Below are positions 1-8,959 of a DNA stretch of 64,000 bases, piece by piece (position 1 is the first letter of the stretch; each line of letters starts with the position of its first letter). The DNA is from Chitinophaga sp. Its GTDB lineage: Bacteria > Bacteroidota > Bacteroidia > Chitinophagales > Chitinophagaceae. The DNA is taken from assembly GCF_017745275.1 (NCBI RefSeq), contig NZ_JAGHZS010000010.1, positions 310,001-374,000 of the forward strand, given 5' to 3'. The translations under genes and the position numbers were made by a program. Under the pieces are notes generated by a model, which saw only the letters and a list, made by a program, of their open reading frames with translations, had not been told where the DNA came from and made no database searches.

Positions 1-1
1 T

Positions 2-697
2 ACCAACGAAATCAGGTACCAGGTAACAGGAGGGGAATTACCACCAACAGCGGGTACCAACCAGTTAACGGTGCCTAAATCATCGCAGTACGCGGTAGTG
101 CTGGCCGATGGCACAAAGGTATGGCTCAATGCCGGGTCGTCTATCAGCTTCCCTGCTGCATTTGCAGGGAATAGCAGGAAAGTGGGGATCACCGGGGAAG
201 CATACTTTGAAGTGGCCAAACAGCTGACAGCCAATGGCAGTAACTATCAGCCATTTAGTGTGGCTACAGAGAAAGTGGAAGTGCTGGTATTAGGGACGCA
301 TTTTAACATTAACGCATATACGAATGAACCGGCTGTAAAAACAACCTTGCTGGAAGGAAGTGTACAGGTGAAAACCAATAAACAAAAAATACAAATCAGG
401 CCTGGCCAACAGGCACAATTAAATCATACCGGCCAACTGTCGGTAGCGCAACCAAATCTTGAAGAAGTAACCGCCTGGAAAAAAGGCTATCTCCAGTTCG
501 ACGACACACCGCTGGAAGAAGTTTTCAGACAAATTGCACGCTGGTACGATGTGGAAGTCATTTTTAAAGGAACATCCCCGCAGGGATCTTTCCACGGAAA
601 AGTATATCCCGGCATGACCCTGCCGGAAATCCTGCGCGGACTGGAAGTAAACGGCGCCCGGTTTACCTTCAACGGAACCAAAATCATCGTAGAGTAG
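2..697 (+). CDS. FecR-family anti-sigma factor, 5' truncated by window edge
   Basis: The frame is already open at base 2, so the GTG at 71 is internal and 231 residues of a longer protein are visible. The FecR domain is recognised by DGTKVWLNAGSS, GEAYFEV and VLGTHFNINAY, followed by the C-terminal DUF4974-type segment (PLEEVFRQIARWYDVEV). Family members are inner-membrane anti-sigma factors: a cytoplasmic N-terminus holds an ECF sigma factor, and the periplasmic FecR domain reads the N-terminal signalling domain of a TonB receptor. The sigma-binding part and membrane helix should lie left of the window. The SusC-type receptor starts 69 bases downstream and carries the matching STN domain, so this is inferred to be a cell-surface signalling pair. 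Confidence 0.93.
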   Translation, partial: TNEIRYQVTGGELPPTAGTNQLTVPKSSQYAVVLADGTKVWLNAGSSISFPAAFAGNSRKVGITGEAYFEVAKQLTANGSNYQPFSVATEKVEVLVLGTHFNINAYTNEPAVKTTLLEGSVQVKTNKQKIQIRPGQQAQLNHTGQLSVAQPNLEEVTAWKKGYLQFDDTPLEEVFRQIARWYDVEVIFKGTSPQGSFHGKVYPGMTLPEILRGLEVNGARFTFNGTKIIVE

Positions 698-766
698 CCA
701 TCATTGCGCCACGGCATTGCGATAGCTCATCAACGGCTTTATCATTCAAATTTAAATAAGGAAAGT

Positions 767-3700
767 ATGAAACTACCTGTAAAAAGATTTCTTTTAATGG
801 GACGTCATGTCCATAAACGTTTGTTACTGCTTACCTGTATATTGACCTGCCTGTACAGCAGCATCATGGCCGAACAGCAGGTTACCAAAATCAGCCTGGA
901 TGTATATGATCAACCACTCGATAAAGTATTCAGGAAAATTGAAGCGAAAACAAATTATGTTTTCTGGTACAAAATGGATGTGCTCAAAAAAGCACAACGC
1001 GTAACACTCAAAGTGAACAATCAGGATATTTTGCAGGTATTGGACAACATCTTTAAAAACCAGGTGCTCACCTATAGCATCGAGAAAAACGTAATTGCTA
1101 TTAAAGAAAAACCAGTAGCCAACTTAATGGATGGCAACCTGGCTACCGCACCGGATATAACTATTACCGGTAAAGTGCTGGGAGAAGATGGCAATCCACT
1201 ACCCGGTGTGATTGTAAGAACGAAAAGTGGCAAAACCGGTACCACTACCGATGATGCAGGACATTTCAGTATCAAAGCAGCATCCGGTGAAACACTGATC
1301 TTTTCATTTATCGGGTATAGCCCAACGGAAATTGTGGTAACATCAGCGGAGCCACTCACGGTAACGCTTAAAACATCTTCCGATAAATTATCAGAAGTAG
1401 TGGTGGTAGGTTATGGTACCCAAAAACGCGCTAACTTAACCGGCGCCGTAGCCACCATCAACTACGACAAAGCCCTGGAAAACAGGCCTATCACTAATCC
1501 CAGCCAGGCGCTGGCAGGTAAGGTAGCCGGCGTGTTCGTGAGCCAGAATTCCGGCTCTCCCGGCAGTGATGGCGCTACCTTACGTATCCGCGGTTTCGGA
1601 ACCCTTAACAATACTGATCCCCTGATCCTGATTGATGGTATTGAAGGCAAACTGGCAGAACTCAACCCCGCAGATATAGGCAGTATCACCATCCTGAAAG
1701 ATGCGGCATCTGCTTCTATTTATGGTTCGCGCGCTGCCAACGGCATCGTACTGGTAACTACCAAAAAAGGTAATTACAATATGGATCCCGTGATCTCTTA
1801 TAACGGCTATTACGGCCTGCAACAGCTGGGCAGAAAATACGACCGTATCAATAACAGTGTACAATTTATGAACATGTGGAACACCGCTGTGGTTAATAGC
1901 GGCGGTGATCCCCTGTTCCCTAAAAATGTGATCGACGACTTCAGCAACAATCACGATCCCTATCTCTACCCGAACACCGATTTTTATAAAGAAATATTTC
2001 GCACTGCTCCTATAACAGAACATAATATTTCTGTAAAAGGTGGCTCTTCCAGGCAGAACTTTTATTTATCTGCCAACTATCTTTCCCAGCAGGGTATTAT
2101 CAGGGAAACAGACAGCAAACGATATGGGGTAAACTTCTCCCTCAATAATAAAATAAAGGATTGGCTGGAAGTAGGCGGCCGCGTGCAGATCACACGCAAA
2201 ATCACCAACAGCCCGGTTGCTGGCATTGACCGTGTGTACTATATCATGTCCAACGGCGCCTATCCGTTTATTGCGCCTTATACGAAGGATGGCCGCTTTG
2301 GTGCTACGCAGGCGCTGAAGCCCAATGGTTCGCCCATCGTAGATTCCCGCAATCCGCTACCGGATTTATACAATGGCAGAAGCCAGTTTGCCAACAACTT
2401 TTTCAGGGCCAACCTTAACGCCACCGCCAATATCACGAAAGACCTGACCTTTAAAACAATGTTTACCGGGCAGTTTAATAACAACCGCCAGGATAAATAC
2501 AACCAGATGAATTATGTGTATACCGCCGGTGGTGTGCAGGACAAGGTATTGGACTATCCTTCGCAGATATCGCCGTATCGTGCCAATAATGAAGAGTTTT
2601 ACTGGGTATTCTATAACACCCTCAACTATACGAAATCGTTGAGCGGCGGACATAATTTCTCCGCTATCGTGGGTACGCAATCGGAAGCCAGTCAACTGAA
2701 ATCGATGTACGCCGGAAAATCTGATCCGCCGAAATCCGGCTTGAATGAGGTAGATGCGGGTACCAGCAATTTACAGGCTTCCGGTAATACCACGGAGTGG
2801 GCCATGCTGGCTTATTTTGGAAGATTGAATTACAACTATAAAGAAAAATACCTGTTGGAAGGTAATCTCCGTGCTGATGCCTCTTCCCGCTTCAAACAAG
2901 GCAACCGCTGGGGTTATTTCCCCTCCGTGTCGGCCGGCTGGGCTATGGAGAAAGAGGAGTTCCTCAAACCTGTTGCCGCTATCAGCCAACTGAAGTTACG
3001 CGCTTCCTGGGGGCAGCTCGGCAACCAGAATATCAAGGACAACAACTATCCCTATATTGGCGCCGTTACACAGTCTAACGGTACCAGCTATACGGTAGGC
3101 GGACAGTTTGCACCCGGCGCCGCCATCACTTCCCTGGTAGATCCGGATATTAGCTGGGAAACCACTACCAGTACTGATATTGGGCTGGATATCGGGTTGT
3201 TTAACAATGCGCTGTCTTTTGAATTAGACTACTTCAGTAAGAAAACCGACAAGATCCTGGTTCAGTTGCCGATCTCTACTACTTTGGGAGAAGTTACCGC
3301 ACCAATACAAAATATTGGTAAAATGAGTAACAATGGCTTCGAGTTTTCTGTGAACTATCATTCACCGGAACATCGCTCCGGCTTCAGCTATAACGTAGGC
3401 GCCAATGTTACCTATATTAAAAACGAAGTGACCAGGTTCCGCGCGAATGCACCGGATCAGTTATGGCTGGTGAGAGAAGGAGTTCCTTATAAAATGTTGT
3501 ATGGCTTTAAGTCTATCGGCGTTTTCCAATCAGATAAGGAAGCCAGCGACTACATGAAGAACAACGGATATATTCCAAAGGCCGGTGATTTAAAGTATGA
3601 AGATGTAAACGGCGACGGCAAACTCGATTTCAACGATAAACAATCACTGGGTAACACCTTGCCCAGGTACACTTACGGCATTACCCTCGGGGCGAACTAT

Positions 3701-4144
3701 AAAAACTGGAGCCTGAACATCGTCACCCAGGGTATGGCAGGCATATATGGTTATAATCAAAGCGCCTGGACTACGCCACTGGGCATTTCCGGAGGCACCC
3801 TGCTCACCCGCTGGAAAGACGCATGGACACCGGAAAACCATAGCAATACCATGCCGCGCATTGTGGTGAATGATACCTGGAATCGTTATGAATCTTCTTT
3901 CTGGGTACAGAATATGAGTTACTTCAAAATTAAGAATATCCAGTTGTCCTATTCGTTGCCAAAGGCGCTGCTGGAAAGGATCCGTTTCAAAGGCGGCAGT
4001 GTATACATCAATGCGCAGAACCTGCCATCCTTTACCACAAAAGGATACATCGGCTTCGATCCTGAGCAGGACACTTTCGGAAATGGTGCTACCGTGTACC
4101 CAACTCCTTTCATCACTTCATTTGGTATTAATCTGCAACTCTAA
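767..4144 (+). CDS. SusC/RagA-type TonB-dependent outer-membrane receptor
   Basis: Protein of 1125 residues. The frame is open from a TTG at 704, but the ATG at 767 follows GGAAAG and directly precedes a good signal peptide (cleavage near SSIMA), so it is preferred. Domain order: signal peptide; STN secretin/TonB signalling domain (about 40-110, LDVYDQPLDKVFRKIE); carboxypeptidase-regulatory-like beta-sandwich (about 130-205, ITGKVLGEDGNPLPGV); SusC signature VVVVGYGTQKRANLTGAV; plug domain (RIRGFGTLNNTDPLILIDG, ending ASIYGSRAANGIVLVTTKKG); and a long beta-barrel. Such receptors import glycan or peptide fragments across the outer membrane using TonB energy. The STN domain couples transport to the FecR protein upstream. 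The substrate cannot be deduced from sequence. Confidence 0.96.
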   Translation: MKLPVKRFLLMGRHVHKRLLLLTCILTCLYSSIMAEQQVTKISLDVYDQPLDKVFRKIEAKTNYVFWYKMDVLKKAQRVTLKVNNQDILQVLDNIFKNQVLTYSIEKNVIAIKEKPVANLMDGNLATAPDITITGKVLGEDGNPLPGVIVRTKSGKTGTTTDDAGHFSIKAASGETLIFSFIGYSPTEIVVTSAEPLTVTLKTSSDKLSEVVVVGYGTQKRANLTGAVATINYDKALENRPITNPSQALAGKVAGVFVSQNSGSPGSDGATLRIRGFGTLNNTDPLILIDGIEGKLAELNPADIGSITILKDAASASIYGSRAANGIVLVTTKKGNYNMDPVISYNGYYGLQQLGRKYDRINNSVQFMNMWNTAVVNSGGDPLFPKNVIDDFSNNHDPYLYPNTDFYKEIFRTAPITEHNISVKGGSSRQNFYLSANYLSQQGIIRETDSKRYGVNFSLNNKIKDWLEVGGRVQITRKITNSPVAGIDRVYYIMSNGAYPFIAPYTKDGRFGATQALKPNGSPIVDSRNPLPDLYNGRSQFANNFFRANLNATANITKDLTFKTMFTGQFNNNRQDKYNQMNYVYTAGGVQDKVLDYPSQISPYRANNEEFYWVFYNTLNYTKSLSGGHNFSAIVGTQSEASQLKSMYAGKSDPPKSGLNEVDAGTSNLQASGNTTEWAMLAYFGRLNYNYKEKYLLEGNLRADASSRFKQGNRWGYFPSVSAGWAMEKEEFLKPVAAISQLKLRASWGQLGNQNIKDNNYPYIGAVTQSNGTSYTVGGQFAPGAAITSLVDPDISWETTTSTDIGLDIGLFNNALSFELDYFSKKTDKILVQLPISTTLGEVTAPIQNIGKMSNNGFEFSVNYHSPEHRSGFSYNVGANVTYIKNEVTRFRANAPDQLWLVREGVPYKMLYGFKSIGVFQSDKEASDYMKNNGYIPKAGDLKYEDVNGDGKLDFNDKQSLGNTLPRYTYGITLGANYKNWSLNIVTQGMAGIYGYNQSAWTTPLGISGGTLLTRWKDAWTPENHSNTMPRIVVNDTWNRYESSFWVQNMSYFKIKNIQLSYSLPKALLERIRFKGGSVYINAQNLPSFTTKGYIGFDPEQDTFGNGATVYPTPFITSFGINLQL

Positions 4145-4156
4145 ACAAAACGGACT

Positions 4157-5686
4157 ATGAGATATATATTTTTGATAGCCAGCGCCATGGTGTTACTGAC
4201 GGCCAGCTGTTCCAAATCATTCCTGGAAAGAACTCCCGATGATCGTATCACCACCAGCAATTTCTGGGCAGGAGAATCGGATGCTAACCTGGCCTTGTAT
4301 GGTGTTTACAATACTTTGCATGAATCATTTGTATATGGCTATGGCGGCGGTTTTGACGCCTGCTCACCTAATGCGTATCAATGGGCTTACTGGGAAGGAA
4401 TGGAGAAGCAGGTGGGGAATGGTACCATCTCCGCGAATGATGGTGGTATTGTAAGTGGCCGCTGGCAACAATGCTATACCGGTATCAACCGCGCCAACAA
4501 CTTCCTGGAGAACATCGGCAAGGTGCCGATGGATAGCGCACTGAAAACACAGATGACGGGAGAAGTATTTTTTTTAAGAGGCGTATTCTATGCGCTGCTG
4601 GCCAATTCCTACGGTGGCGTACCGGTGTTTACCAAAACCATTTCGGCAGATGATGCCCGTATGTTAAAACGCAACACAGAAGAGGAAACCTGGACGCAGG
4701 TACATACCGATTATGACGAGGCCATTAAACGTTTGGGTGTAACTGCACCAATAACGGGCAGGGCTACACTGGGTGCAGCATATGCTATGAAATTGCGGGC
4801 TTATCTTTATAAAGCTAACTGGGATAAAGTGCTGGAGTATGCGGATAAAATAGATGCACTGAAGAAGTACAGCTTGTTCCCCAGCTACCACGGCCTGTTT
4901 CAACTGGCAAACGAAAACAATGCGGAAGTAATGTTTGATGTGGAATATATGGATGGCCCATTTGAGCAGGGTAGTTTCTTTGATCGTCACTGGCAGCCAC
5001 AGAACATGAAATATGGTATCGATGGATCTAATTCGGTAGCGCCCATTCAAAACCTGGTGGATGCATATGAAACAATCGACGGAACGCCGGTGAATCCGGC
5101 AGCGCCGTATGTAAACCGAGACCCACGGCTGGATTTCACTATTCTGCGTCCGGGCGCATATTTCCAGGGACAACTATACCCTGTGGATATTAAAAATCAT
5201 ACCGGCCAGAAAGTAGGTTTCGGTATCCGGAAATATACAATTGAAACGCAGCAGGTGGTAGCAGGGCAGGAGCCGTTGAACTTCATCATTTTCCGCTATG
5301 CCGATGTGCTGCTGTCGAGAGCAGAGGCGTTGATTGAAAAAGGAACAGATATTCCACAGGCGCTGCAGTTGATCAACCAGATTCGTACTTCCCGCACTGA
5401 TGTAAAAATTAAGGCGCTGCCATTGAATTTATCACAGGCCGATGCGCGGGCTAAGTTACGCCACGAGAGAAGAATAGAATTTGCACTGGAAGGACTGTAC
5501 TGGGATGATGTAAGACGTTGGGGAATAGGGCCGGATATTTATCCCATTGAAGTACGTGGTGCAGATGGTGGATTGATTGAAACAAAGTTTGCGAACGGCT
5601 ATAACAAAGATAAATTCATGTTTTTGCCAATCTCCAATAATGAAATTTCATTGAATAAGAACCTGATTCAGAATAAAGGCTATTGA
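4157..5686 (+). CDS. SusD/RagB-family substrate-binding lipoprotein
   Basis: Protein of 509 residues that begins 12 bases after the SusC stop codon and is surely co-transcribed with it. The N-terminus is a lipoprotein signal with lipobox LLTASC, so it is anchored at the cell surface through lipid-modified Cys18. SusD features seen: SFLERTPDD just after the anchor, the tetratricopeptide core (EVFFLRGVFYALLANSYGGVPV), and the C-terminal RRIEFALEGLYWDDVRRWG motif typical of the family. SusD proteins cap the SusC barrel as a hinged lid and capture the glycan. No catabolic enzyme follows; the next gene is convergent and separated by a large palindrome, so the locus appears to be a minimal FecR-SusC-SusD unit. 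Confidence 0.95.
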   Translation: MRYIFLIASAMVLLTASCSKSFLERTPDDRITTSNFWAGESDANLALYGVYNTLHESFVYGYGGGFDACSPNAYQWAYWEGMEKQVGNGTISANDGGIVSGRWQQCYTGINRANNFLENIGKVPMDSALKTQMTGEVFFLRGVFYALLANSYGGVPVFTKTISADDARMLKRNTEEETWTQVHTDYDEAIKRLGVTAPITGRATLGAAYAMKLRAYLYKANWDKVLEYADKIDALKKYSLFPSYHGLFQLANENNAEVMFDVEYMDGPFEQGSFFDRHWQPQNMKYGIDGSNSVAPIQNLVDAYETIDGTPVNPAAPYVNRDPRLDFTILRPGAYFQGQLYPVDIKNHTGQKVGFGIRKYTIETQQVVAGQEPLNFIIFRYADVLLSRAEALIEKGTDIPQALQLINQIRTSRTDVKIKALPLNLSQADARAKLRHERRIEFALEGLYWDDVRRWGIGPDIYPIEVRGADGGLIETKFANGYNKDKFMFLPISNNEISLNKNLIQNKGY

Positions 5687-5689
5687 GAG

Positions 5690-5939
5690 GCAGAAAGCAG
5701 AAAGCAAAAAGCAAAAAGCTATTATAGCGGATGCTTAAAGCGGATTTTTGTTTTTGTACGGATTAAACTGATTATACTGATTTTTACTTTTTTGATTTTA
5801 TAAGATTTTAAAAGATGATGGGAGATCGAAGCCAGTATCAGCTTCTTTCTCCCATCATCTTTTAAAATCCTATAAAAACAAAAATCCGCTTTAAGCATCC
5901 GCTATAATAGCTTTTTGCTTTCTGCTTTCTGCTTTCTGC
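5690..5939. repeat. 250-bp imperfect palindrome with heptamer-repeat arms (copy 1)
   Basis: Two nested inverted repeats fill the junction between the convergent susD and lysR genes. Outer arms, about 60 bp each (5690-5752 and 5878-5939), match with about one mismatch and are built of tandem 7-mers AGCAGAA/AGCAAAA. They are followed by a unique stem (AGCTATTATAGCGGATGC). Inner arms (5795-5824 and 5848-5877) match over 30 bp with one mismatch. The right outer arm overlaps the last codons of lysR. Copies with the same AGC(A)(R)AA arms occur at 20691-20820 and 24976-25118. It could act as a bidirectional terminator or be a dispersed repeat element. Confidence 0.9.
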
Positions 5940-6852
5940 TCTTCTGCTCCTCACGCTGCCATTTTTCTTTCAGCAGCGTTTCCAGCTGAGCAATTTCCTT
6001 TTGGTACATAGTTTTTTTCCGGGTACCGAAATGCAGCGTATTCTCCACGGGCGTAGTGCCTTCCCATACTACCTTTATCTTTCCTTCGGCGATCGCGTCA
6101 GCACATAGAAAATCAGGTACTAAAGAGAAGCCGGTATTATCGCTCAGGCAGCGGATAATAGAACAGATATTGGGCACGATAAAGTTGGGTCTGAAGTCCG
6201 GATGTTCTCCAAATTGTTTTACCCAGAAACCTTTCAGGTGTTCCATGTCTGCCGCAGTGCTGTACCAGCGCTGTTGTTTCAGTATGCTGGTGGCTTCTTT
6301 CAGTTTGCCTTTCGCCAGCAGGGCTTCCAGTTCGGAAGTAGGTGTTTTGCTACCGGCAATCAATACAATCTTTTCTTTGGAGAATGGAACGTAGGCGATG
6401 TTTTGTTGATTCCCTGTTTGTGGGGTGATGATAAGATCCAGGGAACCGGTGTCCAGGTCATGTTGCATTTGCGGATAGTCGCCGAATTTGATGATCAGGT
6501 TAAACGGCAGACTGGAAATATGTTCTTCCAGTGTATACTGGAAGGTTTCGAAGCACATGCCCAGGCTAATGGTTACCCGTTCATCTTCTGCACGTTTATA
6601 AAATTCCTCTTCTCCTGCTTCCAGTTTTTTGAGCGACTCCAATATATAGTTGTATAAGATCTTTCCTTTTTCTGTAGGCACCATTTTCCTTGCGGCACGG
6701 TCAAACAGCTTATTGCCGGTATAGGCTTCCAGTGAGTTCAAATGGAGGCTTACGCCAGGCTGGGAGATAAAGAGCGACTGCGCTGCCGCAGAAAGCGTTC
6801 CTGTTTCATATATGGCCTTAAACGTTCTCAGCCATTCCAGATTCCATTGCAT
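5902..6852 (-). CDS. LysR-family transcriptional regulator
   Basis: Protein of 316 residues starting at ATG 6852; a longer start at 6882 would place ten extra residues inside the promoter dyad and is rejected. The N-terminal winged helix-turn-helix is recognised by LRTFKAIYETGTLSAAAQSLFISQPGVSLHL, described here by its ends (residues 6-36), with the LysR substrate-binding domain following (about 90-295). It is divergent from the mdaB-like operon with overlapping control DNA, so it probably regulates that operon in response to a quinone or electrophile (inference). The last about 15 residues (EEQKSRKQKAESKK) are encoded by the arm of a repeat palindrome, so the original C-terminus was probably altered by repeat insertion. 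Confidence 0.93.
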   Translation of the reverse strand: MQWNLEWLRTFKAIYETGTLSAAAQSLFISQPGVSLHLNSLEAYTGNKLFDRAARKMVPTEKGKILYNYILESLKKLEAGEEEFYKRAEDERVTISLGMCFETFQYTLEEHISSLPFNLIIKFGDYPQMQHDLDTGSLDLIITPQTGNQQNIAYVPFSKEKIVLIAGSKTPTSELEALLAKGKLKEATSILKQQRWYSTAADMEHLKGFWVKQFGEHPDFRPNFIVPNICSIIRCLSDNTGFSLVPDFLCADAIAEGKIKVVWEGTTPVENTLHFGTRKKTMYQKEIAQLETLLKEKWQREEQKSRKQKAESKKLL

Positions 6853-6856
6853 AACT

Positions 6857-6945
6857 ATAATTTTTATGATAGATAGGTGCAAGTTAAGTTATTTGTGTGA
6901 TATAAAAAACTGATGGAAATTTGCACTATCAATCATAAAAATAAT
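6857..6945. promoter_or_regulatory. LysR-type operator: inverted repeat in divergent promoter
   Basis: The 97-base gap between lysR and the quinone reductase gene carries a 25-bp inverted repeat: TTGCACTATC...ATCATAAAAAT at 6921-6945 mirrors 6857-6882 with few mismatches. The arms sit next to the two start codons and face each other across about 38 bases. Paired, distant half-sites in a shared divergent promoter suit LysR tetramer binding with DNA bending. The assignment to this LysR protein is inferred from position. Confidence 0.6.
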
Positions 6946-6949
6946 AGAA

Positions 6950-7561
6950 ATGAAAGTATTTATCATAAACGGAGGACAGGCAATGGCTCATTCAGGCGGC
7001 ACATTTAATAAAACCGTCGCCAACTGGACCATCAGCTTTCTTATCACCCAGGGACACGAATATCGCGTGGTAAATGCCAGCCACGACTTTGACCCCGCTG
7101 CCGAAGTAGAACACTTCAAATGGGCCGACCTGGTCATTTACCATACTCCCATCTGGTGGTTCCAGGTACCTTATGGCCTGAAGAAATATATAGATGAAGT
7201 ATTTACCGCCGGACATCAGAATGGCATGTATGCCAGCGACGGCCGCAGCAGGAAGAATCCCGCGATCAACTACGGCACCGGTGGACTCATGCAGGGTAAA
7301 AAATACATGGTAACCACCACCTGGAATGCACCCGATACCGCCTTTACCCTTCCCGGGGAATTTTTTGAGCAGACATCGGTAGACAACGGCGTGTTATTCG
7401 GTTTTCATAAAATGAACCAGTTTGTAGGCATGGACCGGATCAACGGTTTCCATTTCCACGACCTGGAAAAGAACGCCACACAGGAACGGATAGACAACTA
7501 CCACCACGAATATTTACAACACCTGAACGCTGTATTGACCACTGAAAAACAATTATTATGA
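6950..7561 (+). CDS. NAD(P)H:quinone oxidoreductase, MdaB-like flavodoxin-fold
   Basis: Protein of 203 residues with the flavodoxin-like fold of the MdaB/NQO family. The N-terminus MKVFIINGGQ holds the FMN/FAD phosphate loop region, IYHTPIWWFQVPYGLKKYIDEVF is the typical flavin-contacting segment (residues about 64-86), and the later GKKYMVTTTWNAP matches the family. Members reduce quinones by two electrons with NAD(P)H, which avoids semiquinone radicals. The stop codon overlaps the next start (ATGA at 7558-7561), so translation of the following monooxygenase gene is coupled, as in E. coli mdaB-ygiN. It is probably controlled by the divergent LysR regulator. Confidence 0.92.
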   Translation: MKVFIINGGQAMAHSGGTFNKTVANWTISFLITQGHEYRVVNASHDFDPAAEVEHFKWADLVIYHTPIWWFQVPYGLKKYIDEVFTAGHQNGMYASDGRSRKNPAINYGTGGLMQGKKYMVTTTWNAPDTAFTLPGEFFEQTSVDNGVLFGFHKMNQFVGMDRINGFHFHDLEKNATQERIDNYHHEYLQHLNAVLTTEKQLL

Positions 7562-7845
7562 ACATCTATCTGACCGCGGTTATCAAAGCAAAATCAGCAT
7601 ACCGCCATGAAGTATTAGCCGTATTGCAAAATATGGTCACCGAAACAAGAAAAGAAGCTGCCAACATTCAATACGACCTTCACCAGGGAATCACCGATGA
7701 AAACGTGTTTGTTTTCTATGAGATATGGGAAAACCAGGAAGGACTGGATAGCCACGGGCAACAACCGTACATCCTGGAGTTTGCCGCTTTGGCCGGCGAA
7801 AAGCTACAGGAAGCACCTCAGATTTATCTAACTAAAAAATTATAG
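7558..7845 (+). CDS. Putative quinol monooxygenase, YgiN-like ABM domain
   Basis: Protein of 95 residues made of a single antibiotic-biosynthesis-monooxygenase (dimeric alpha/beta barrel) domain: AVIKAKSAYRHEVL at the N-terminus, VFYEIWENQEGLDSH in the middle and a C-terminal strand. It is translationally coupled to the quinone reductase by a four-base overlap. The pairing repeats the E. coli mdaB/ygiN relationship, in which YgiN is proposed to interconvert quinols and quinones without a cofactor. Together the two genes suggest a small quinone-handling cycle for oxidative or xenobiotic stress; the true substrate is unknown. Confidence 0.9.
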   Translation: MNIYLTAVIKAKSAYRHEVLAVLQNMVTETRKEAANIQYDLHQGITDENVFVFYEIWENQEGLDSHGQQPYILEFAALAGEKLQEAPQIYLTKKL

Positions 7846-7847
7846 AA

Positions 7848-8831
7848 ATGGAATATAGAAAATTAGGAGATACCGACCTCCAACTGTCTGCCATTGCCTA
7901 CGGCGCATTTGCCATTGGCGGTAACATGTGGGGTGGTAATGAGAAAAAGGATTCCATCGCCTCCATACAGGCAGCCATCGATCATGGCATGACTACCATT
8001 GACACCGCACCTTTTTATGGATTTGGCCTCAGTGAAGAAATGATCGGGGAAGCCATTAAAGTATACGATCGCAGCAAAATTCAACTGCTCACCAAATTTG
8101 GGTTGGTATGGGATGGCAGCAACCAGGGCAAAGGAGAATATTTTTTTGACGCCGAAGAAGCCGGAAAACAAATTCCAATTTATAAATATGCTTCCAAAGC
8201 CAATGTAATCAAGGAAGTAGAAGAAAGCCTGCAACGCCTGCAAACAGATTATATTGATTTGTTGCAGATCCACTGGCCCGACAATACCACACCCATAGCC
8301 GAAACCATAGAAGCTGTTGCCTCGCTTTTGCAACAGGGGAAAATCCGTGCAGCAGGGGTAAGTAATTACAGTGTAGAACAGGTAGCCGAAGCAAGAAAAA
8401 CGGTTAACATCGCCAGTAACCAGGTAAGTTACAGTATGCTGAACCGCGCCATAGAAACCGACCTGGTGCCCTATGCATTGGAACAGCAGTTGGGCATTAT
8501 TGTATACAGCCCAATGGAAAGAGGATTGCTGACCGGCAAGTATTTTAAAGATAGCAAACTGAAAGATACTGACCACCGCAATGGCTATTTCCAACAGTTT
8601 GATGCCAGCAAAGTAAAAACTTTCCTGGACACCATCGCCCCGATAGCAGCAGATAAAAATGCTACCCTCTCCCAATTGGTGTTACGCTGGACCAGTCTGC
8701 AACCCGCTATCACCGTAGTGTTGGCCGGATCCCGTAATGTGGAACAGGCCATTGCCAATGCCAAAGCAATGGATATACAACTAACCGCCGCTGAAATGGC
8801 ATTTATCAATGCGGCGCTTTCAAAGGTATAA
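7848..8831 (+). CDS. Aldo/keto reductase
   Basis: Protein of 327 residues, third gene of the operon, two bases after the previous stop. It is a (beta/alpha)8 NADPH-dependent aldo/keto reductase. The catalytic tetrad is visible as D52 and Y57 (IDTAPFYG), K83 (LLTKFG) and H142 (LLQIHWPD). GVSNYSVEQ and YSPMERGLLTGK are family cofactor-loop motifs. The first residues (MEYRKLGDTDLQLS) resemble the AKR11/YghZ-like branch. Members reduce aldehydes and ketones. In this operon it probably clears carbonyls formed together with quinones; this is inference from context only. Confidence 0.94.
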   Translation: MEYRKLGDTDLQLSAIAYGAFAIGGNMWGGNEKKDSIASIQAAIDHGMTTIDTAPFYGFGLSEEMIGEAIKVYDRSKIQLLTKFGLVWDGSNQGKGEYFFDAEEAGKQIPIYKYASKANVIKEVEESLQRLQTDYIDLLQIHWPDNTTPIAETIEAVASLLQQGKIRAAGVSNYSVEQVAEARKTVNIASNQVSYSMLNRAIETDLVPYALEQQLGIIVYSPMERGLLTGKYFKDSKLKDTDHRNGYFQQFDASKVKTFLDTIAPIAADKNATLSQLVLRWTSLQPAITVVLAGSRNVEQAIANAKAMDIQLTAAEMAFINAALSKV

Positions 8832-8959
8832 AGCGATAACAGGGTGTTCTGTAAATGTGGAACTGATCCTAACAAAAGCGATGGTAGCGTTGTTTAATTT
8901 CCTGGAACAGGATGGACACGCTACTCCATTACCTTAACTAAAACCATATGTCTTCGTTT

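Noticed and set aside
704..766. TTG start for the first SusC protein
   Set aside because: It adds 21 residues in front of a normal signal peptide; ATG 767 with an upstream GGAAAG is better.
5690..5939. Insertion sequence or MITE
   Set aside because: No transposase, no target-site duplication and no constant terminal sequence; only arm units are shared between copies.
7863..8675. Antisense frame of 270 codons opposite the aldo/keto reductase
   Set aside because: It overlaps a gene with an intact catalytic tetrad and has no recognisable domain.
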